NCBI RefSeq assembly: GCF_007830735.1
Contig: NZ_VLLN01000003.1
Coordinates: forward strand, 62,001-126,000
DNA: 64,000 bases
Source: Geobacter argillaceus
GTDB lineage: Bacteria; Desulfobacterota; Desulfuromonadia; Geobacterales; DSM-12255
Direction of reading: 5' to 3'
Shown here: one piece after another, positions 38,240 through 47,367 of the stretch
Layout of the letters: each line of letters starts with the position of its first letter
Position numbering within the stretch: the first letter of the stretch is position 1
Translations under genes and position numbers: made by a program
The notes under the pieces: generated by a model
Seen by the model: the letters and a program-made list of their open reading frames with translations, nothing else
The model's database searches: none
Told to the model about the DNA's origin: nothing

Positions 38240-39514
38240 TTATCCCCGAAACGGCTCATAGGCACTGTTGGTGAGAAGCGACCGGGCCTCGCCGACGGTG
38301 AACAGGGAACCGCAGACCAGGATCAGGTCGGCCGGTCCGGCCGCGGCCCGGGCCTGTGCCAGCCCCTCGGCCACCGACCCGGCAGCCGTTGCAGCCGCCC
38401 CCCGTGCCGTGCAGGCATTGGCCAGCTCCGCAGCCGGCATGGCACGCTCCAGGTTCGGGGTAATAGCCAGGACCAGATCGACAAGGGGAAGAAGGGGCGA
38501 AAGAATACCGGACAACTCCTTGTCGCACATGACCCCCAGCACCATGATGAGCCGCTGCCGGCGAAAATCTGCAAGCGACTCGGCCAGGGCCGTGGCACCT
38601 GCCGGGTTGTGGGCACCGTCCAGGAGGATCGGCGGCCTACCGGGAAAGAGCTCCATCCGGCCGGGCCAGCGGGCATCTGCTATGCCGCCCCGCATCGCTT
38701 CACCGGTGATTGGAAACCCGCTCTTCAGCAAAAGTTCGGCCGCAGCCAGGGCACAGCCGGCGTTTTCCGCCTGGTAGCGGCCACCGATGCCGGGGCAAAG
38801 CCCGGTCAGGGTTACACCGAGTCCACGATACGCAAGCCCTTCGGCCTCCCAGGCAGCGGTGAAACGATCGCCGCTGCAATAGAGCGGGCTGGTCAGCTCC
38901 CGGCAACGCTCCTCGATAACCTGCCAGGCCTCCGGCTCCTGGCGGGCCGTCACTACCGGCCTCCCCGGCTTGATGATGCCCGCCTTCTCGCCGGCAATGG
39001 CCGCGACGGTATCGCCCAGGTACTGGCAATGGTCCAGGCCGATGGAAGTGATGATCGAGAGGATACCGCAGGCCGCGTTGGTAGCGTCCCAGCGCCCCCC
39101 CATGCCGGTCTCCATGATTGCCAGATCGACCCTCTCCTCGGCAAAGTACTGAAAGGCCATGGCGGTGACGATCTCGAAGAACGTCGCTTCCGGCGGCGCC
39201 ACGGCCATGACGTGGGCAGCCAGTTTCACCACCCGTTCCGGCTCAATTTCTTTGCTGTCGACCCGGAACCGCTCGGTAAAGCTGGTCAGGTGGGGAGAGG
39301 AGAACAAACCGGTCCGCAGTCCGGCAGCCGTGCCGATGGCAGCGAGGAAGGCAGCGGTAGAGCCCTTGCCGTTGGTCCCGGCCACCTGCACGATGGAAAT
39401 CCGCTCCTGGGGCCTGCCGAGCGCCGCCAGGATGGCGGTGATCCGTTCCAGCCCCGGCTTCATGCCGAAACGGCCTAAGGAGTAGAGGTATGTCAGGGTT
39501 TCCCGGTAGGTCAT
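38240..39514 (-). CDS. folC: Bifunctional folylpolyglutamate/dihydrofolate synthase
   Basis: 424 aa. The ATP motif is GTNGKGST at 46-53, followed by SPHLTSFTERFRV, the ETGMGGRWDATN loop and LDGAHNPAG in the C-terminal domain. It adds glutamate to dihydropteroate and polyglutamylates folates in the cytoplasm. It is usually next to accD in related genomes; here about 6 kb of other genes separate them. lptD follows. Confidence 0.95.
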   Translation of the reverse strand: MTYRETLTYLYSLGRFGMKPGLERITAILAALGRPQERISIVQVAGTNGKGSTAAFLAAIGTAAGLRTGLFSSPHLTSFTERFRVDSKEIEPERVVKLAAHVMAVAPPEATFFEIVTAMAFQYFAEERVDLAIMETGMGGRWDATNAACGILSIITSIGLDHCQYLGDTVAAIAGEKAGIIKPGRPVVTARQEPEAWQVIEERCRELTSPLYCSGDRFTAAWEAEGLAYRGLGVTLTGLCPGIGGRYQAENAGCALAAAELLLKSGFPITGEAMRGGIADARWPGRMELFPGRPPILLDGAHNPAGATALAESLADFRRQRLIMVLGVMCDKELSGILSPLLPLVDLVLAITPNLERAMPAAELANACTARGAAATAAGSVAEGLAQARAAAGPADLILVCGSLFTVGEARSLLTNSAYEPFRG

Positions 39515-39668
39515 GGCAGGCCGGGATTATAGGCAATCGGCAGGGGAAAGTCCAGGCGTTATCCCTGGATTGAGGACTCATAGGGCGAGGGGGAATCCTG
39601 CTGCCCGGCCGATTTGACATTGGCCGAACAGTTGTTACGGTTATCGTGCTCAGCCTACTGCCTGGTTA

Positions 39669-40475
39669 ATGAATGACATGATGAAACCGCTCGCACTCAC
39701 TGGCCACATTCTCCTATTTTACCTGCTCTGCACTGCGGTGGCCGTAGCTGCGCCTTTCGGTATGGAGCCGCTCTGCGACATCCACTTTCCCAGCGATGAC
39801 CGCATCGCGTGGGAATGCCGGACCATCGGGAAAAAGGACACTCCGACCAGCCTGTTCGGTGAGCAGTGGCAGGACGTGCTCCGCTTCAACCGGCTGGACC
39901 GGCGCCACTTCGTCCGCGGCAAATCGATCAAGGTGCCGAAACAGCTCGAAACGATCAGGGGATTCACGCCGATGCCGGCTTTCTTCCCGCCGGCAGCCAA
40001 CGAGGAGAAATTCATCCTGGTGGATCAGGCCGAGCTGTTTCTCGGGGCATACGAATTCGGCAGGCTCATCTTTTCCGCCCCCGTGGCGGTCGGCGTCGAG
40101 GGGCACCGGGTCCCGAACGGTGAGTTCAGGATCGATGCCATTGACCGACGGCACGAGTCGGACCAGTACGCGATTGAGACGACCGACACCCCCTATCCGA
40201 TGCACTATGCCCTGAGATTCTATGTCGACAAGCTGATGTGGGTGACCTACTGGCTCCACGGCCGCGACCTGCCCGGAGTTCCGGCATCCCACGGCTGCAT
40301 CGGCCTCTACGACGAGGAGATGCAGAAGCAGTATTACGAGACGCCGCAAACCCCGGGCCTCACGGACGCCAGGAGGCTCTACGAGTGGGTGGTCGGCTCA
40401 CACCGCGACACGGGACGGCTCCAAAAGATCAACTATGGCCCCAAAGTACTGATCGTCGGCACTCCGCCGTTGTAA
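39669..40475 (+). CDS. L,D-transpeptidase (ErfK/YbiS family)
   Basis: 268 aa. A signal sequence (ILLFYLLCTAVAVA, about 14-27) is followed by a LysM-like region (residues 45-100, DVLRFNRLDRR). The YkuD catalytic domain (about 112-265) has HGRDLPGVPASHGCIGL with catalytic Cys210 and His208. It cross-links peptidoglycan stem peptides (3-3 links) or anchors proteins in the periplasm. The first codons read MNDMM; either the first or later ATG could be the start. The spacing between catalytic His and Cys is normal. It stands alone, divergent from folC. Confidence 0.87.
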   Translation: MNDMMKPLALTGHILLFYLLCTAVAVAAPFGMEPLCDIHFPSDDRIAWECRTIGKKDTPTSLFGEQWQDVLRFNRLDRRHFVRGKSIKVPKQLETIRGFTPMPAFFPPAANEEKFILVDQAELFLGAYEFGRLIFSAPVAVGVEGHRVPNGEFRIDAIDRRHESDQYAIETTDTPYPMHYALRFYVDKLMWVTYWLHGRDLPGVPASHGCIGLYDEEMQKQYYETPQTPGLTDARRLYEWVVGSHRDTGRLQKINYGPKVLIVGTPPL

Positions 40476-40482
40476 CAGCACG

Positions 40483-41079
40483 CTATCGGATTACCCGCAC
40501 CGACTTGATCACCACCGGCACCTTCGGAACCTTTCGCAGCCCCTTCCTTTTTGCCGTCTCCACTCTCTGAATCCGGTCCACCACCGTCATCCCCTCGATC
40601 ACCCTGCCGAACACGGCATAGCCATACCCCTGGATGGAGTCGTCCTGATGGTTGAGAATGGGGTTGTCGGCAACATTGATGAAGAACTCGGCACTGGCCG
40701 AATCCACTGCCACCCCCCTGGCCATGGCAATGGCGCCCCTTCTGTTCTTCAGGCCGTTGGCAGCTTCGTTCCCGATCGGGGCACCGGTCGGTTTGCGCTG
40801 CAGGTCGGTACTGTACGCTCCCCCCTGGATCACGAAGTTCTTCACCACCCGATGGAAGATGGTGTTGTCGTAGAAACCGCTCTCCACGTAGTCGAGGAAG
40901 TTTTTCACCGTGACCGGTGCCCGTTCCGGTTCGAGCTGTATCCTGATCCTCCCCAGACTGGTCTCCATGAGGACCACCGGCGGCCCGGCATCCCCCCCGG
41001 ACTCGCCGGCTGATGCACCATGGGCGCAGGGTCTCGCGAGGCTGGTAATAAGGATCACGAGCAGAACAATTATTTTCAT
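40483..41079 (-). CDS. Exported cyclophilin-type peptidyl-prolyl isomerase
   Basis: 198 aa from ATG 41079 (GGGAG ribosome binding site); a longer frame upstream has no supporting signals. The signal peptide is MKIIVLLVILITSLARPCAHG. The cyclophilin fold shows TIFHRVVKNFVIQGG, GAIAMARG, SASAEFFINVADN and YAVFGRVIEGMTVVD. It speeds proline isomerisation of exported proteins. It is convergent with the L,D-transpeptidase. A MITE-like element lies 47 bp upstream. Confidence 0.93.
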   Translation of the reverse strand: MKIIVLLVILITSLARPCAHGASAGESGGDAGPPVVLMETSLGRIRIQLEPERAPVTVKNFLDYVESGFYDNTIFHRVVKNFVIQGGAYSTDLQRKPTGAPIGNEAANGLKNRRGAIAMARGVAVDSASAEFFINVADNPILNHQDDSIQGYGYAVFGRVIEGMTVVDRIQRVETAKRKGLRKVPKVPVVIKSVRVIR

Positions 41080-41125
41080 GGCAGCTCCCTTCTTTCGGCC
41101 ACAAATAGTTGCTTCCGGATGGAAA

Positions 41126-41312
41126 TTAGAGCTTGTCCGTAAATAACTGCCGCGAAGAGTGCGCCCGGCTTTGGGGCAGATTTGACTTGGCCGATTGAGC
41201 AAAACCGCAGGCATAGCAGGGCCATGTCGAGGATTTTGTGATTGAGGCCGGGGCAAAGGTGCTCTGAAGACGGGTTGCGGGATCGCAAAGCTTATTTACG
41301 GACAAGCTCTAA
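41126..41312. mobile_element. 187-bp MITE-like element with perfect 21-bp terminal inverted repeats
   Basis: The left end (41126-41146) and right end (41292-41312) are exact reverse complements; the core of each is AGAGCTTGTCCGTAAATAA. The interior has no open frame of note. A TA dinucleotide inside each outer edge (TTAGAG...CTCTAA) fits TA target-site duplication as in IS630/Tc1-type elements. A related solo end occurs at 1212-1232. No transposase of this family is in the window. Confidence 0.8.
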
Positions 41313-41512
41313 GTCATGAACAGGTGGTCATGACTATAACAGGAAAGGGGAAAAGTTCAAAAACGGTGCGGTACGCATACCCTCGGCACAGGCTGGCAAG
41401 GGGACCATTTTTCTTCTCGAATGTTACAAGTTAAACACAGCCCCTTTATCATTAAAGTTCTCCCGGCATATCCCGATAGACATCGTGAGCAGCTATTGTC
41501 AGACCGGAGCGG
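41313..41512. other. Intergenic region after the MITE
   Basis: Together with the MITE this makes a 433-bp gap between the cyclophilin start and the 97-aa gene. I see no gene or clear promoter in it. Confidence 0.4.
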
Positions 41513-41806
41513 ATGATGTTTCGCCAGAGATGCAGCCTGAACATCGCAATCCTGCTGATCGTGCTTCTGGTTACCACGGTAATGGTGACCTCCTTTCATC
41601 ATCACGTCGACTTCCGCGTTCATCCCGACTGCATTATCTGCAAGGTTGCCAATGACTTAGCGGCCAACGACACTCCCCTCCAGTTTCACATTCTCCTCCC
41701 CGAACCTGTCGACGGACAATTCGACCACGAGATTGTCAGCACCTACACCCCCTCTTTCAGTATTCCGCAAAACCCCCGAGCTCCCCCGACAACAATCTAC
41801 GCATAG
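41513..41806 (+). CDS. Small membrane-anchored His/Cys protein, 97 aa
   Basis: One N-terminal hydrophobic segment (IAILLIVLLVTTVMVTSF, about 10-27) is followed by FHHHVDFRVHPDCIICK. That is a cluster of four histidines and a CxxC pair within about 16 residues, a likely metal-binding site facing the periplasm. The rest is proline-rich. Similar HHH...DCxIC proteins occur in Desulfuromonadota near metal or cytochrome genes, but no function is known to me. Two adjacent ATGs (41513, 41516); the second has better spacing to GGAG. Confidence 0.65.
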   Translation: MMFRQRCSLNIAILLIVLLVTTVMVTSFHHHVDFRVHPDCIICKVANDLAANDTPLQFHILLPEPVDGQFDHEIVSTYTPSFSIPQNPRAPPTTIYA

Positions 41807-41911
41807 CCCATTAATGTGACGTATGCACCGCCACGGCAGGCCGTCAGCCTTCAGGCGCTCGGTCTTGACTTGCCCGCAACAGAACTATTCACACCACACC
41901 AGGAGACCATA

Positions 41912-42247
41912 ATGAACCGTATCAGGACAATCGCGATTGCTTCTTTCACCTCAGCGCTTCTCGCTACAGCGGTCTACGCAGGCAATACCAATGATCCCGG
42001 CATCCAGCAGCGGGAGCAGAACCAGGAGAAACGTATCCAACAGGGAATCAAGAGCGGCGAGCTGACTCCCAAAGAAGCCGGCCGTCTGGAGACCGAGCAG
42101 GCCAGGATCAAACAGGACGAAGCGAGGATGAAGGCCGACGGCAATCTGACCAAAAAAGAGCGGGCCAAACTACGGCGGGAGCAGAACCGGGCCAGCCGGG
42201 ATATCTACCGGAAGAAGCACAACGAGCGGGAAGTAACGGCGAAATAG
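41912..42247 (+). CDS. Small secreted charged helical protein, 111 aa
   Basis: A signal peptide (MNRIRTIAIASFTSALLATAVYA) is followed by a highly charged helix-rich chain: DPGIQQREQNQEKRIQQGIK, SGELTPKEAGRLETEQARIK, KADGNLTKKERAKLRREQNR and SRDIYRKKHN. TPKEAGRLE and TKKERAKLR look like two EF-like or helical hairpin units. This is a widespread conserved family in proteobacteria without known function, probably periplasmic. AGGAG precedes ATG 41912. It is followed by a DUF4382 lipoprotein gene. Confidence 0.75.
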   Translation: MNRIRTIAIASFTSALLATAVYAGNTNDPGIQQREQNQEKRIQQGIKSGELTPKEAGRLETEQARIKQDEARMKADGNLTKKERAKLRREQNRASRDIYRKKHNEREVTAK

Positions 42248-42307
42248 CGCCGCCCGCCATCCCTTGACAGACAGACATCCAGCCACACAGTGAAAAGGAG
42301 AACGACA

Positions 42308-43993
42308 ATGAAAGGTATTGGAAGAATTTTACGTCCGGCAGTGGCCATGTTTTCCCTGGCGCTCCTGCTTGCCGGCTGCGGAAGCTCCAGCCCCGGCGAC
42401 ACGACCCCGGCCGGCACGGTCGACGTGGACGTGACCGACGCGGCCTCCATTGACTATGCCCATGTGTACGTTACGGTCAGGGCAGTAGCGTTTCACACCG
42501 TCGACACCAAGGGGTTCAGGCTGTTCAGCACGAACCATGTGTTCAAGTCGTATACCGCCAACCGGGCCGTCCAGACAAGCGACTGGCAGGTGCAGACCCT
42601 TCCGGCGCCGGTAACGGTGGACCTGGCCCAACTGGCGAACGGCACGGTGTACGCCGACACCAACGGCAAGTCTCTTTTCAGCGGGATCAAGCTCCCGGAG
42701 GGGAAATACCAGCAGATCAGGATCATCCTGGCGCCGACCGAAGGCTCATACATGGGGTCAATAACGGGGCTCACGTACAACAACGAGGTGCAGCTGCCCA
42801 ATGACACGACCCACTATCCTCTCCGGGTCCCCTCTGCGGCCGAAGGAATCAAGCTGGTCCCGGAATCGCCGGTAGTAGTGACCGCCGGGGCAAGCGTCAA
42901 ACTGGTCCTTGACTTCAACCTGAACAACGACGTGGTCAAGGTCTCCCCCAACAATCAGACCGAGTTCATCCTGAAGCCACGGCTCGGCTACTTTGACATG
43001 AATCGTGTCGCCTCGATCACCGGCAAGGTCTCTTTCGGCAATCTCACAACCAGCCGCTTCGTCATCAAGGCGGAACAGGTCGCTGCCAACAAGACCTACC
43101 GCATCGTCCGCCGTTGGACCTCGGTGGACAAGACGACCGGTAAGTTCAACCTCTACCCGCTGCCGGTCTTCGGCACCGCCACCACCGCCACCTACGATAT
43201 CCTCCTGCGGGGCCGCAACGTTCAGACCGCCATCGTCAAGGGGGTCAAGGTCCACAAGGGAACCACCATCGCATCCGGCGTAAACCTGGGGACGATCGCC
43301 ATGCAGACGGGGAGCGAGTTCACGGCCCAGCTCCAGAATGCCTACCACCCTTCCGGCGCCTGGCTGAACTTCTACCAGACCATCGCGGGTGACTCAATCC
43401 CCTACGAGGTCCGTTACCGCCACCTGAACCCCTACACCGGCAAGTTTTTCGCCCCGATCGAGCTTTCCACCGGACCGATACAGGTGGCCAGCTTCGATAA
43501 CGCTGCCCAGACCGTGGGAGCCTTCACAGCCGACACCACCAGCCAAGGGAGTTTCTCCGCCATAGTCGAAGCATCCTTCTACGGCAGGGGAACCCCGGTT
43601 ACCGTTGCCAACGGCGCGTCGCCGGTCAGCTTTGCGCCGAGCGTCCTGGCCGCCCTTCCCAGCGCCAATTCCATCACCGCCAATGTCACCATCCCCTTAA
43701 CGCTGACGGGGCTGACCAAGGGGCACCTTTTCATTACCCACGGCGGACTGGTCATTGACAGTTATCAGGTGGACTCACTCATAGCGGCAGGCGGCGGTCA
43801 GTACACCGTCCTGAATCTTCCGGGCGGCACGACGACCACCCCCCTTGCCGGCGCCTACTATGGGGTGAACGTGTTCGGTTGGGGAGGCGGCAAGATTGCC
43901 TCGGGGAGCCTGCAGCACCTCGATCTGACCACCGGCAGCGTGCCGACCACCGGCAACACGCCTCCAGCCATTACGCTGAGGTCCGGACTTTAG
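42308..43993 (+). CDS. DUF4382 lipoprotein
   Basis: 561 aa from ATG 42308 (AAAAGGAG, 7 nt upstream). The lipobox LLAGC is at about residues 20-24. A DUF4382 domain lies at about 35-230 (GTVDVDVTDAASIDYAHVYV, then KLPEGKYQQIRIIL), followed by further beta-rich domains containing long Thr/Gly stretches. It is likely a surface- or periplasm-exposed carbohydrate- or matrix-related lipoprotein; the function of DUF4382 is not known. A strong terminator follows. Confidence 0.85.
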   Translation: MKGIGRILRPAVAMFSLALLLAGCGSSSPGDTTPAGTVDVDVTDAASIDYAHVYVTVRAVAFHTVDTKGFRLFSTNHVFKSYTANRAVQTSDWQVQTLPAPVTVDLAQLANGTVYADTNGKSLFSGIKLPEGKYQQIRIILAPTEGSYMGSITGLTYNNEVQLPNDTTHYPLRVPSAAEGIKLVPESPVVVTAGASVKLVLDFNLNNDVVKVSPNNQTEFILKPRLGYFDMNRVASITGKVSFGNLTTSRFVIKAEQVAANKTYRIVRRWTSVDKTTGKFNLYPLPVFGTATTATYDILLRGRNVQTAIVKGVKVHKGTTIASGVNLGTIAMQTGSEFTAQLQNAYHPSGAWLNFYQTIAGDSIPYEVRYRHLNPYTGKFFAPIELSTGPIQVASFDNAAQTVGAFTADTTSQGSFSAIVEASFYGRGTPVTVANGASPVSFAPSVLAALPSANSITANVTIPLTLTGLTKGHLFITHGGLVIDSYQVDSLIAAGGGQYTVLNLPGGTTTTPLAGAYYGVNVFGWGGGKIASGSLQHLDLTTGSVPTTGNTPPAITLRSGL

Positions 43994-44028
43994 CTGGAGA
44001 GTGGAACCAAAGCATCAGTTGCGACTAA

Positions 44029-44060
44029 AAAAACCCCGCGTCGAAAGGCGCGGGGTTTTT
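44029..44060. terminator. Bidirectional terminator
   Basis: AAAAACCCCGCG (44029-44040) pairs with CGCGGGGTTTTT (44049-44060). It separates the convergent DUF4382 and outer-membrane protein genes. Confidence 0.93.
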
Positions 44061-44083
44061 AAATGGGAGCGAATCGGCCGGCG

Positions 44084-45391
44084 TCAGAATCCCTTTGACC
44101 AGAGAACGCTGATGGTGTTTCCCGATGAGCCGTTACGCAGGATGCTCGTATCGTAGGCATACTCCAGGTAGAGCTCCGAGTCCCACAGAAAACCGCTGGT
44201 AATGGCGGCGGAGTAGGCCTCGCCGCGTTGGTCCAGAAACTTCAGGCGCCTGGAGGTGAAGATGTCCCGGTTCACCCAGGCGTAGGTGGCACGCAGGTGG
44301 AGATAGAGGAAGAAGAGAAGTTCACGCCGGTATTCGGCGGAACCGATCAGGTAATCGGATGAGGGAAACTGATTGAACATGGCGCCGGGATAGACCTGCC
44401 GGTAGAGGTCGTCGGTCTCGGAGGGGAGCGGCCCGCCCCCGATTCTGAAGGCGGAAAAGCGGTCGAGACTCCCGTAGGGGGCAAAGCCGCCGTAGAAGCT
44501 CATCAGCAGGCGGTTCTTCTCCGAGAGGCCGGGGATGCCGGCTGCAGCGGTGAGGTAGCCGGATACCTTGAAGTAGTCCCGTGTCTCGTCGCGCGTATAG
44601 ACGGCGCCGCCGTAGTTGGCGTCGGACCAGCTGTCGCGCCGCATGAATTCCGCATCCACGCCAGCAGCCACCCCCCGGTGGGGAAGCTCCAGCAGGTTTC
44701 TGGCCAAGCCATCATAGCGGAGCCTGAGGAGCGGTCCGTGCACCAGGGTGTCTGGCGGGAGGACCACATTCGGGCCGGTATCCGATACCCGTTTTGAGTA
44801 GAGATACCCGCCCTGGTAGAAGAGCTGGACCCTGAGATCGTTGTCCACCTGGAAGGGGGCCACCGGCAGGCGCAGCCCGACTCCAAGCCGGCCGGTCACG
44901 TTCCCCCAGATGATCGAGGTCCGCTTTACTTCTCTCCCGCCGGCGATCTCCGCTGTCGGAAAGGGGATGGTGTTATTGTCCAGATGGCCCAGGAACTGGA
45001 GGGAGCCGACACTCTTCGAGACATCCGCTTCGTTGACGAAGATGCTGAAGACCCCCCGGAACCGGGTATCGTCCCAGCGGTGTTTCAGGTATACGGCGCC
45101 GATGGGGAGGGCCTCCAGCCCTGCCAGCGGAGGGGTGAACATGGTACCGCCCAGTACCAGGGCCGCGGAATTGTCCCGGTCGCGGCCCAGGATGTTGATG
45201 CGCTCCCCGAAAACCTCCGGGGTACAGGGCTCTCCCGCGAGAGGAGTGTGGTATTCCGACGCCGAAAGCCGGTCGATCTGTGCCTGTTGCAGGAGGGCGG
45301 GATGACTGTCGGCCAGGGCCGCACCCCGCGAGACCCAGATCAGCAGGGTGCACAGGAGGAGCCGGCAGAGGGTGGGGAAAACATGTATCAT
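44084..45391 (-). CDS. Outer-membrane beta-barrel protein, uncharacterised
   Basis: 435 aa from ATG 45391, which begins a plausible signal peptide (MIHVFPTLCRLLLCTLLIWV, cleavage after ALA); the frame is open to 45481 at the accD stop. The mature part alternates polar and hydrophobic residues in strands, with many Tyr/Arg (YQGGYLYSKR, DYLIGSAEYRRELLFFLYLH) and a C-terminal aromatic (VLWSKGF), as in outer-membrane barrels. A BamA-like surface antigen type is possible because of the late YLIGSAEYR segment, but no POTRA domain is present. Position between accD and folC is unusual. Confidence 0.7.
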   Translation of the reverse strand: MIHVFPTLCRLLLCTLLIWVSRGAALADSHPALLQQAQIDRLSASEYHTPLAGEPCTPEVFGERINILGRDRDNSAALVLGGTMFTPPLAGLEALPIGAVYLKHRWDDTRFRGVFSIFVNEADVSKSVGSLQFLGHLDNNTIPFPTAEIAGGREVKRTSIIWGNVTGRLGVGLRLPVAPFQVDNDLRVQLFYQGGYLYSKRVSDTGPNVVLPPDTLVHGPLLRLRYDGLARNLLELPHRGVAAGVDAEFMRRDSWSDANYGGAVYTRDETRDYFKVSGYLTAAAGIPGLSEKNRLLMSFYGGFAPYGSLDRFSAFRIGGGPLPSETDDLYRQVYPGAMFNQFPSSDYLIGSAEYRRELLFFLYLHLRATYAWVNRDIFTSRRLKFLDQRGEAYSAAITSGFLWDSELYLEYAYDTSILRNGSSGNTISVLWSKGF

Positions 45392-45480
45392 AGCATTGTT
45401 CAATGTTCCGACTAAGGTAGCTTTTCGCACTGATGTAACCATTTCCCGTCTCGTCGCCGATAAACGATGTTCGCGCCCCA

Positions 45481-46332
45481 TCAGCGATGGTAGAGCATGG
45501 AAAGGATGTTGCCGAGGGTCTTTTTCATATCCTTGCGTTCCACGATCAGGTCGACCATGCCGTGGTCCAGGAGGTACTCGGCCCGCTGGAACCCTTCGGG
45601 GAGCTTCTGCCGGATGGTCTGTTCGATGACCCGTGGCCCGGCGAAGCCGATCAATGCCCGCGGTTCGGCCATATTGATGTCCCCCAGCATGGCGAAGCTG
45701 GCGGTGACCCCACCGGTGGTCGGATCGGTCAGGATGGAGACGAACGGCAGCCCCTCGGCCTTCAGCTTGGCCAGGGCGGCCGAGGTCTTGGCCATCTGCA
45801 TGAGGGAGAGGATGCTCTCCTGCATGCGCGCCCCGCCCGAGGCAGAGACGACGATGACCGGCGTATGCTGCTCGATCCCGCGCTCGATGGCCCGGGTGAT
45901 CTTCTCCCCCACCACGCTCCCCATGCTGCCGCCCATGAAGGAGAAGTCGAAGACGCCGATCTGGACCGGAATACCGTTGAGCTTTCCGCCCCCGCAGATG
46001 ATGGCGTCCTTGGAGCCCCCCTTGGCCACGGCAGCGTCGATCCGGACCTGATAGCTCTTGGAGTCCTTGAATTCCAGGAAATCGACGGAGACCATGTTGG
46101 CATCGTGCTCGTCAAACGTCCCCTCGTCCAGCAGGATCGCCAGCCGTTTCCTGGCCGACACCCGGAAATGGAAGGAACAGTTGGGGCAGACGTTCAGGTT
46201 CTCCTCGATATCCCTGGAGAGGATCACCTCACTGCAGTTCTGACACTTGGTCCAGAGCCCTTCGGGAACCTTGACCTTTTTTTCGTCTTCGTTTGCCTTG
46301 AATGGGGCTCTGTCACGCTTGAACCAAGCCAT
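45481..46332 (-). CDS. accD: Acetyl-CoA carboxylase carboxyltransferase subunit beta
   Basis: 283 aa. The N-terminal zinc ribbon has Cys30, Cys33, Cys49 and Cys52 (KCQNCSEVI and NVCPNCSFHF). The crotonase-fold catalytic domain contains FMGGSMGSVVGEKITRAIE, the oxyanion loop SASGGARMQE and LTDPTTGGVTASFAMLGD. With AccA it transfers carboxyl groups from carboxybiotin to acetyl-CoA, starting fatty acid synthesis. It lies just downstream of trpA, a common arrangement. Confidence 0.96.
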   Translation of the reverse strand: MAWFKRDRAPFKANEDEKKVKVPEGLWTKCQNCSEVILSRDIEENLNVCPNCSFHFRVSARKRLAILLDEGTFDEHDANMVSVDFLEFKDSKSYQVRIDAAVAKGGSKDAIICGGGKLNGIPVQIGVFDFSFMGGSMGSVVGEKITRAIERGIEQHTPVIVVSASGGARMQESILSLMQMAKTSAALAKLKAEGLPFVSILTDPTTGGVTASFAMLGDINMAEPRALIGFAGPRVIEQTIRQKLPEGFQRAEYLLDHGMVDLIVERKDMKKTLGNILSMLYHR

Positions 46333-46421
46333 TGTGATACCTCGCAGGTGGCACCCATGGTGCAGGTGGGTAGAATTTTAGTTAAAATAAAAGCGTTTGG
46401 TACCAGAAACCTGATTGGAAG

Positions 46422-47228
46422 TCAATTGTTTTGCCCGGAACGAACCCCGTCCTTCAGCACCCGCACCATGTCGGCGACCCGCTCGACCAACTCCCCGTCC
46501 CGACGCTCCTCGAACAGTTTGACAATGGCGCTTCCCACTACCACGCCGTCTGCTACGGCGGCAACACCCGCTGCCTGCTCCGGGGTGGAGATTCCGAAAC
46601 CTACTGCCAGCGGCAGGCGTACCTGACTCCGTATCGCCGTTACCGACGCTGACAGGGAGTCGGCAAGGGAGGTACGGGCACCGGTCACCCCGGTTACCGA
46701 GACGTAGTAGATGAACCCCCGGCCCAGGCGGTTCACCGTTTTGATCCGGGAGGCGTCCGAGGTCGGGGTCAGGAGAAAGATTACGTCCAGACCGGCCTGA
46801 TCGGCGACGGTCTTCAGCTCGGCAGATTCCTCAGGGGGAAGGTCCACCACCAGCACGCCGTCCACACCGGCAGCGACCGCGTCACGGCAGAAACGTTCGA
46901 CCCCGTAGATGTAGATCGGGTTGTAGTACCCCATGAGAAGCAGCGGCACCTGGCAGGAGTTGCGCACCTCCTTTACCATGGCTAAAATTCCCGCCAGGGT
47001 GGCGCCGGCCGCCAGCGCCCGCTCTGATGCCTTCTGGATCGTGGGACCGTCGGCCATTGGGTCGGAAAACGGCACCCCGAGCTCGATGATGTCGGCCCCG
47101 GCCGCGGCCATGCGGGGGATAAGCCCGGCGGTGGCCGTCAGGTCCGGGTCGCCGGCAGTAATGAAGGTAATCAGGGCCTTGTCCCCGGTTTTGCCCAAGC
47201 GGGCAAAGGTGTCGCCGATCCTGCTCAT
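46422..47228 (-). CDS. trpA: Tryptophan synthase alpha chain
   Basis: 268 aa. It splits indole-3-glycerol phosphate to indole, passed to TrpB. The active-site glutamate is in [18 protein letters not shown] and the aspartate in [14 protein letters not shown]. The phosphate loop [14 protein letters not shown] is intact. It is separated from trpB by two unrelated genes (SLT and LEA proteins). accD follows 89 bp downstream. Confidence 0.96.
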   Translation of the reverse strand: MSRIGDTFARLGKTGDKALITFITAGDPDLTATAGLIPRMAAAGADIIELGVPFSDPMADGPTIQKASERALAAGATLAGILAMVKEVRNSCQVPLLLMGYYNPIYIYGVERFCRDAVAAGVDGVLVVDLPPEESAELKTVADQAGLDVIFLLTPTSDASRIKTVNRLGRGFIYYVSVTGVTGARTSLADSLSASVTAIRSQVRLPLAVGFGISTPEQAAGVAAVADGVVVGSAIVKLFEERRDGELVERVADMVRVLKDGVRSGQNN

Positions 47229-47304
47229 ATGCAGCTCCTGATAGGTATGGAATCCGTCCGTTTATAGCAGATGGGCACACCTTTGTACAGGCCAACAAAC
47301 AAGT

Positions 47305-47357
47305 TACGAGGATAAAGGACCGAGGAAGAACCAGACCTTCGATCCCCTATCCTCGTA
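47305..47357. repeat. Inverted repeat between trpA and the LEA14-like gene
   Basis: TACGAGGATA (47305-47314) and TATCCTCGTA (47348-47357) are a perfect 10-bp inverted repeat with a 33-nt loop. Neighbouring AGGA-rich stretches suggest a decayed larger repeat. Confidence 0.6.
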
Positions 47358-47367
47358 CCTCAATCCT

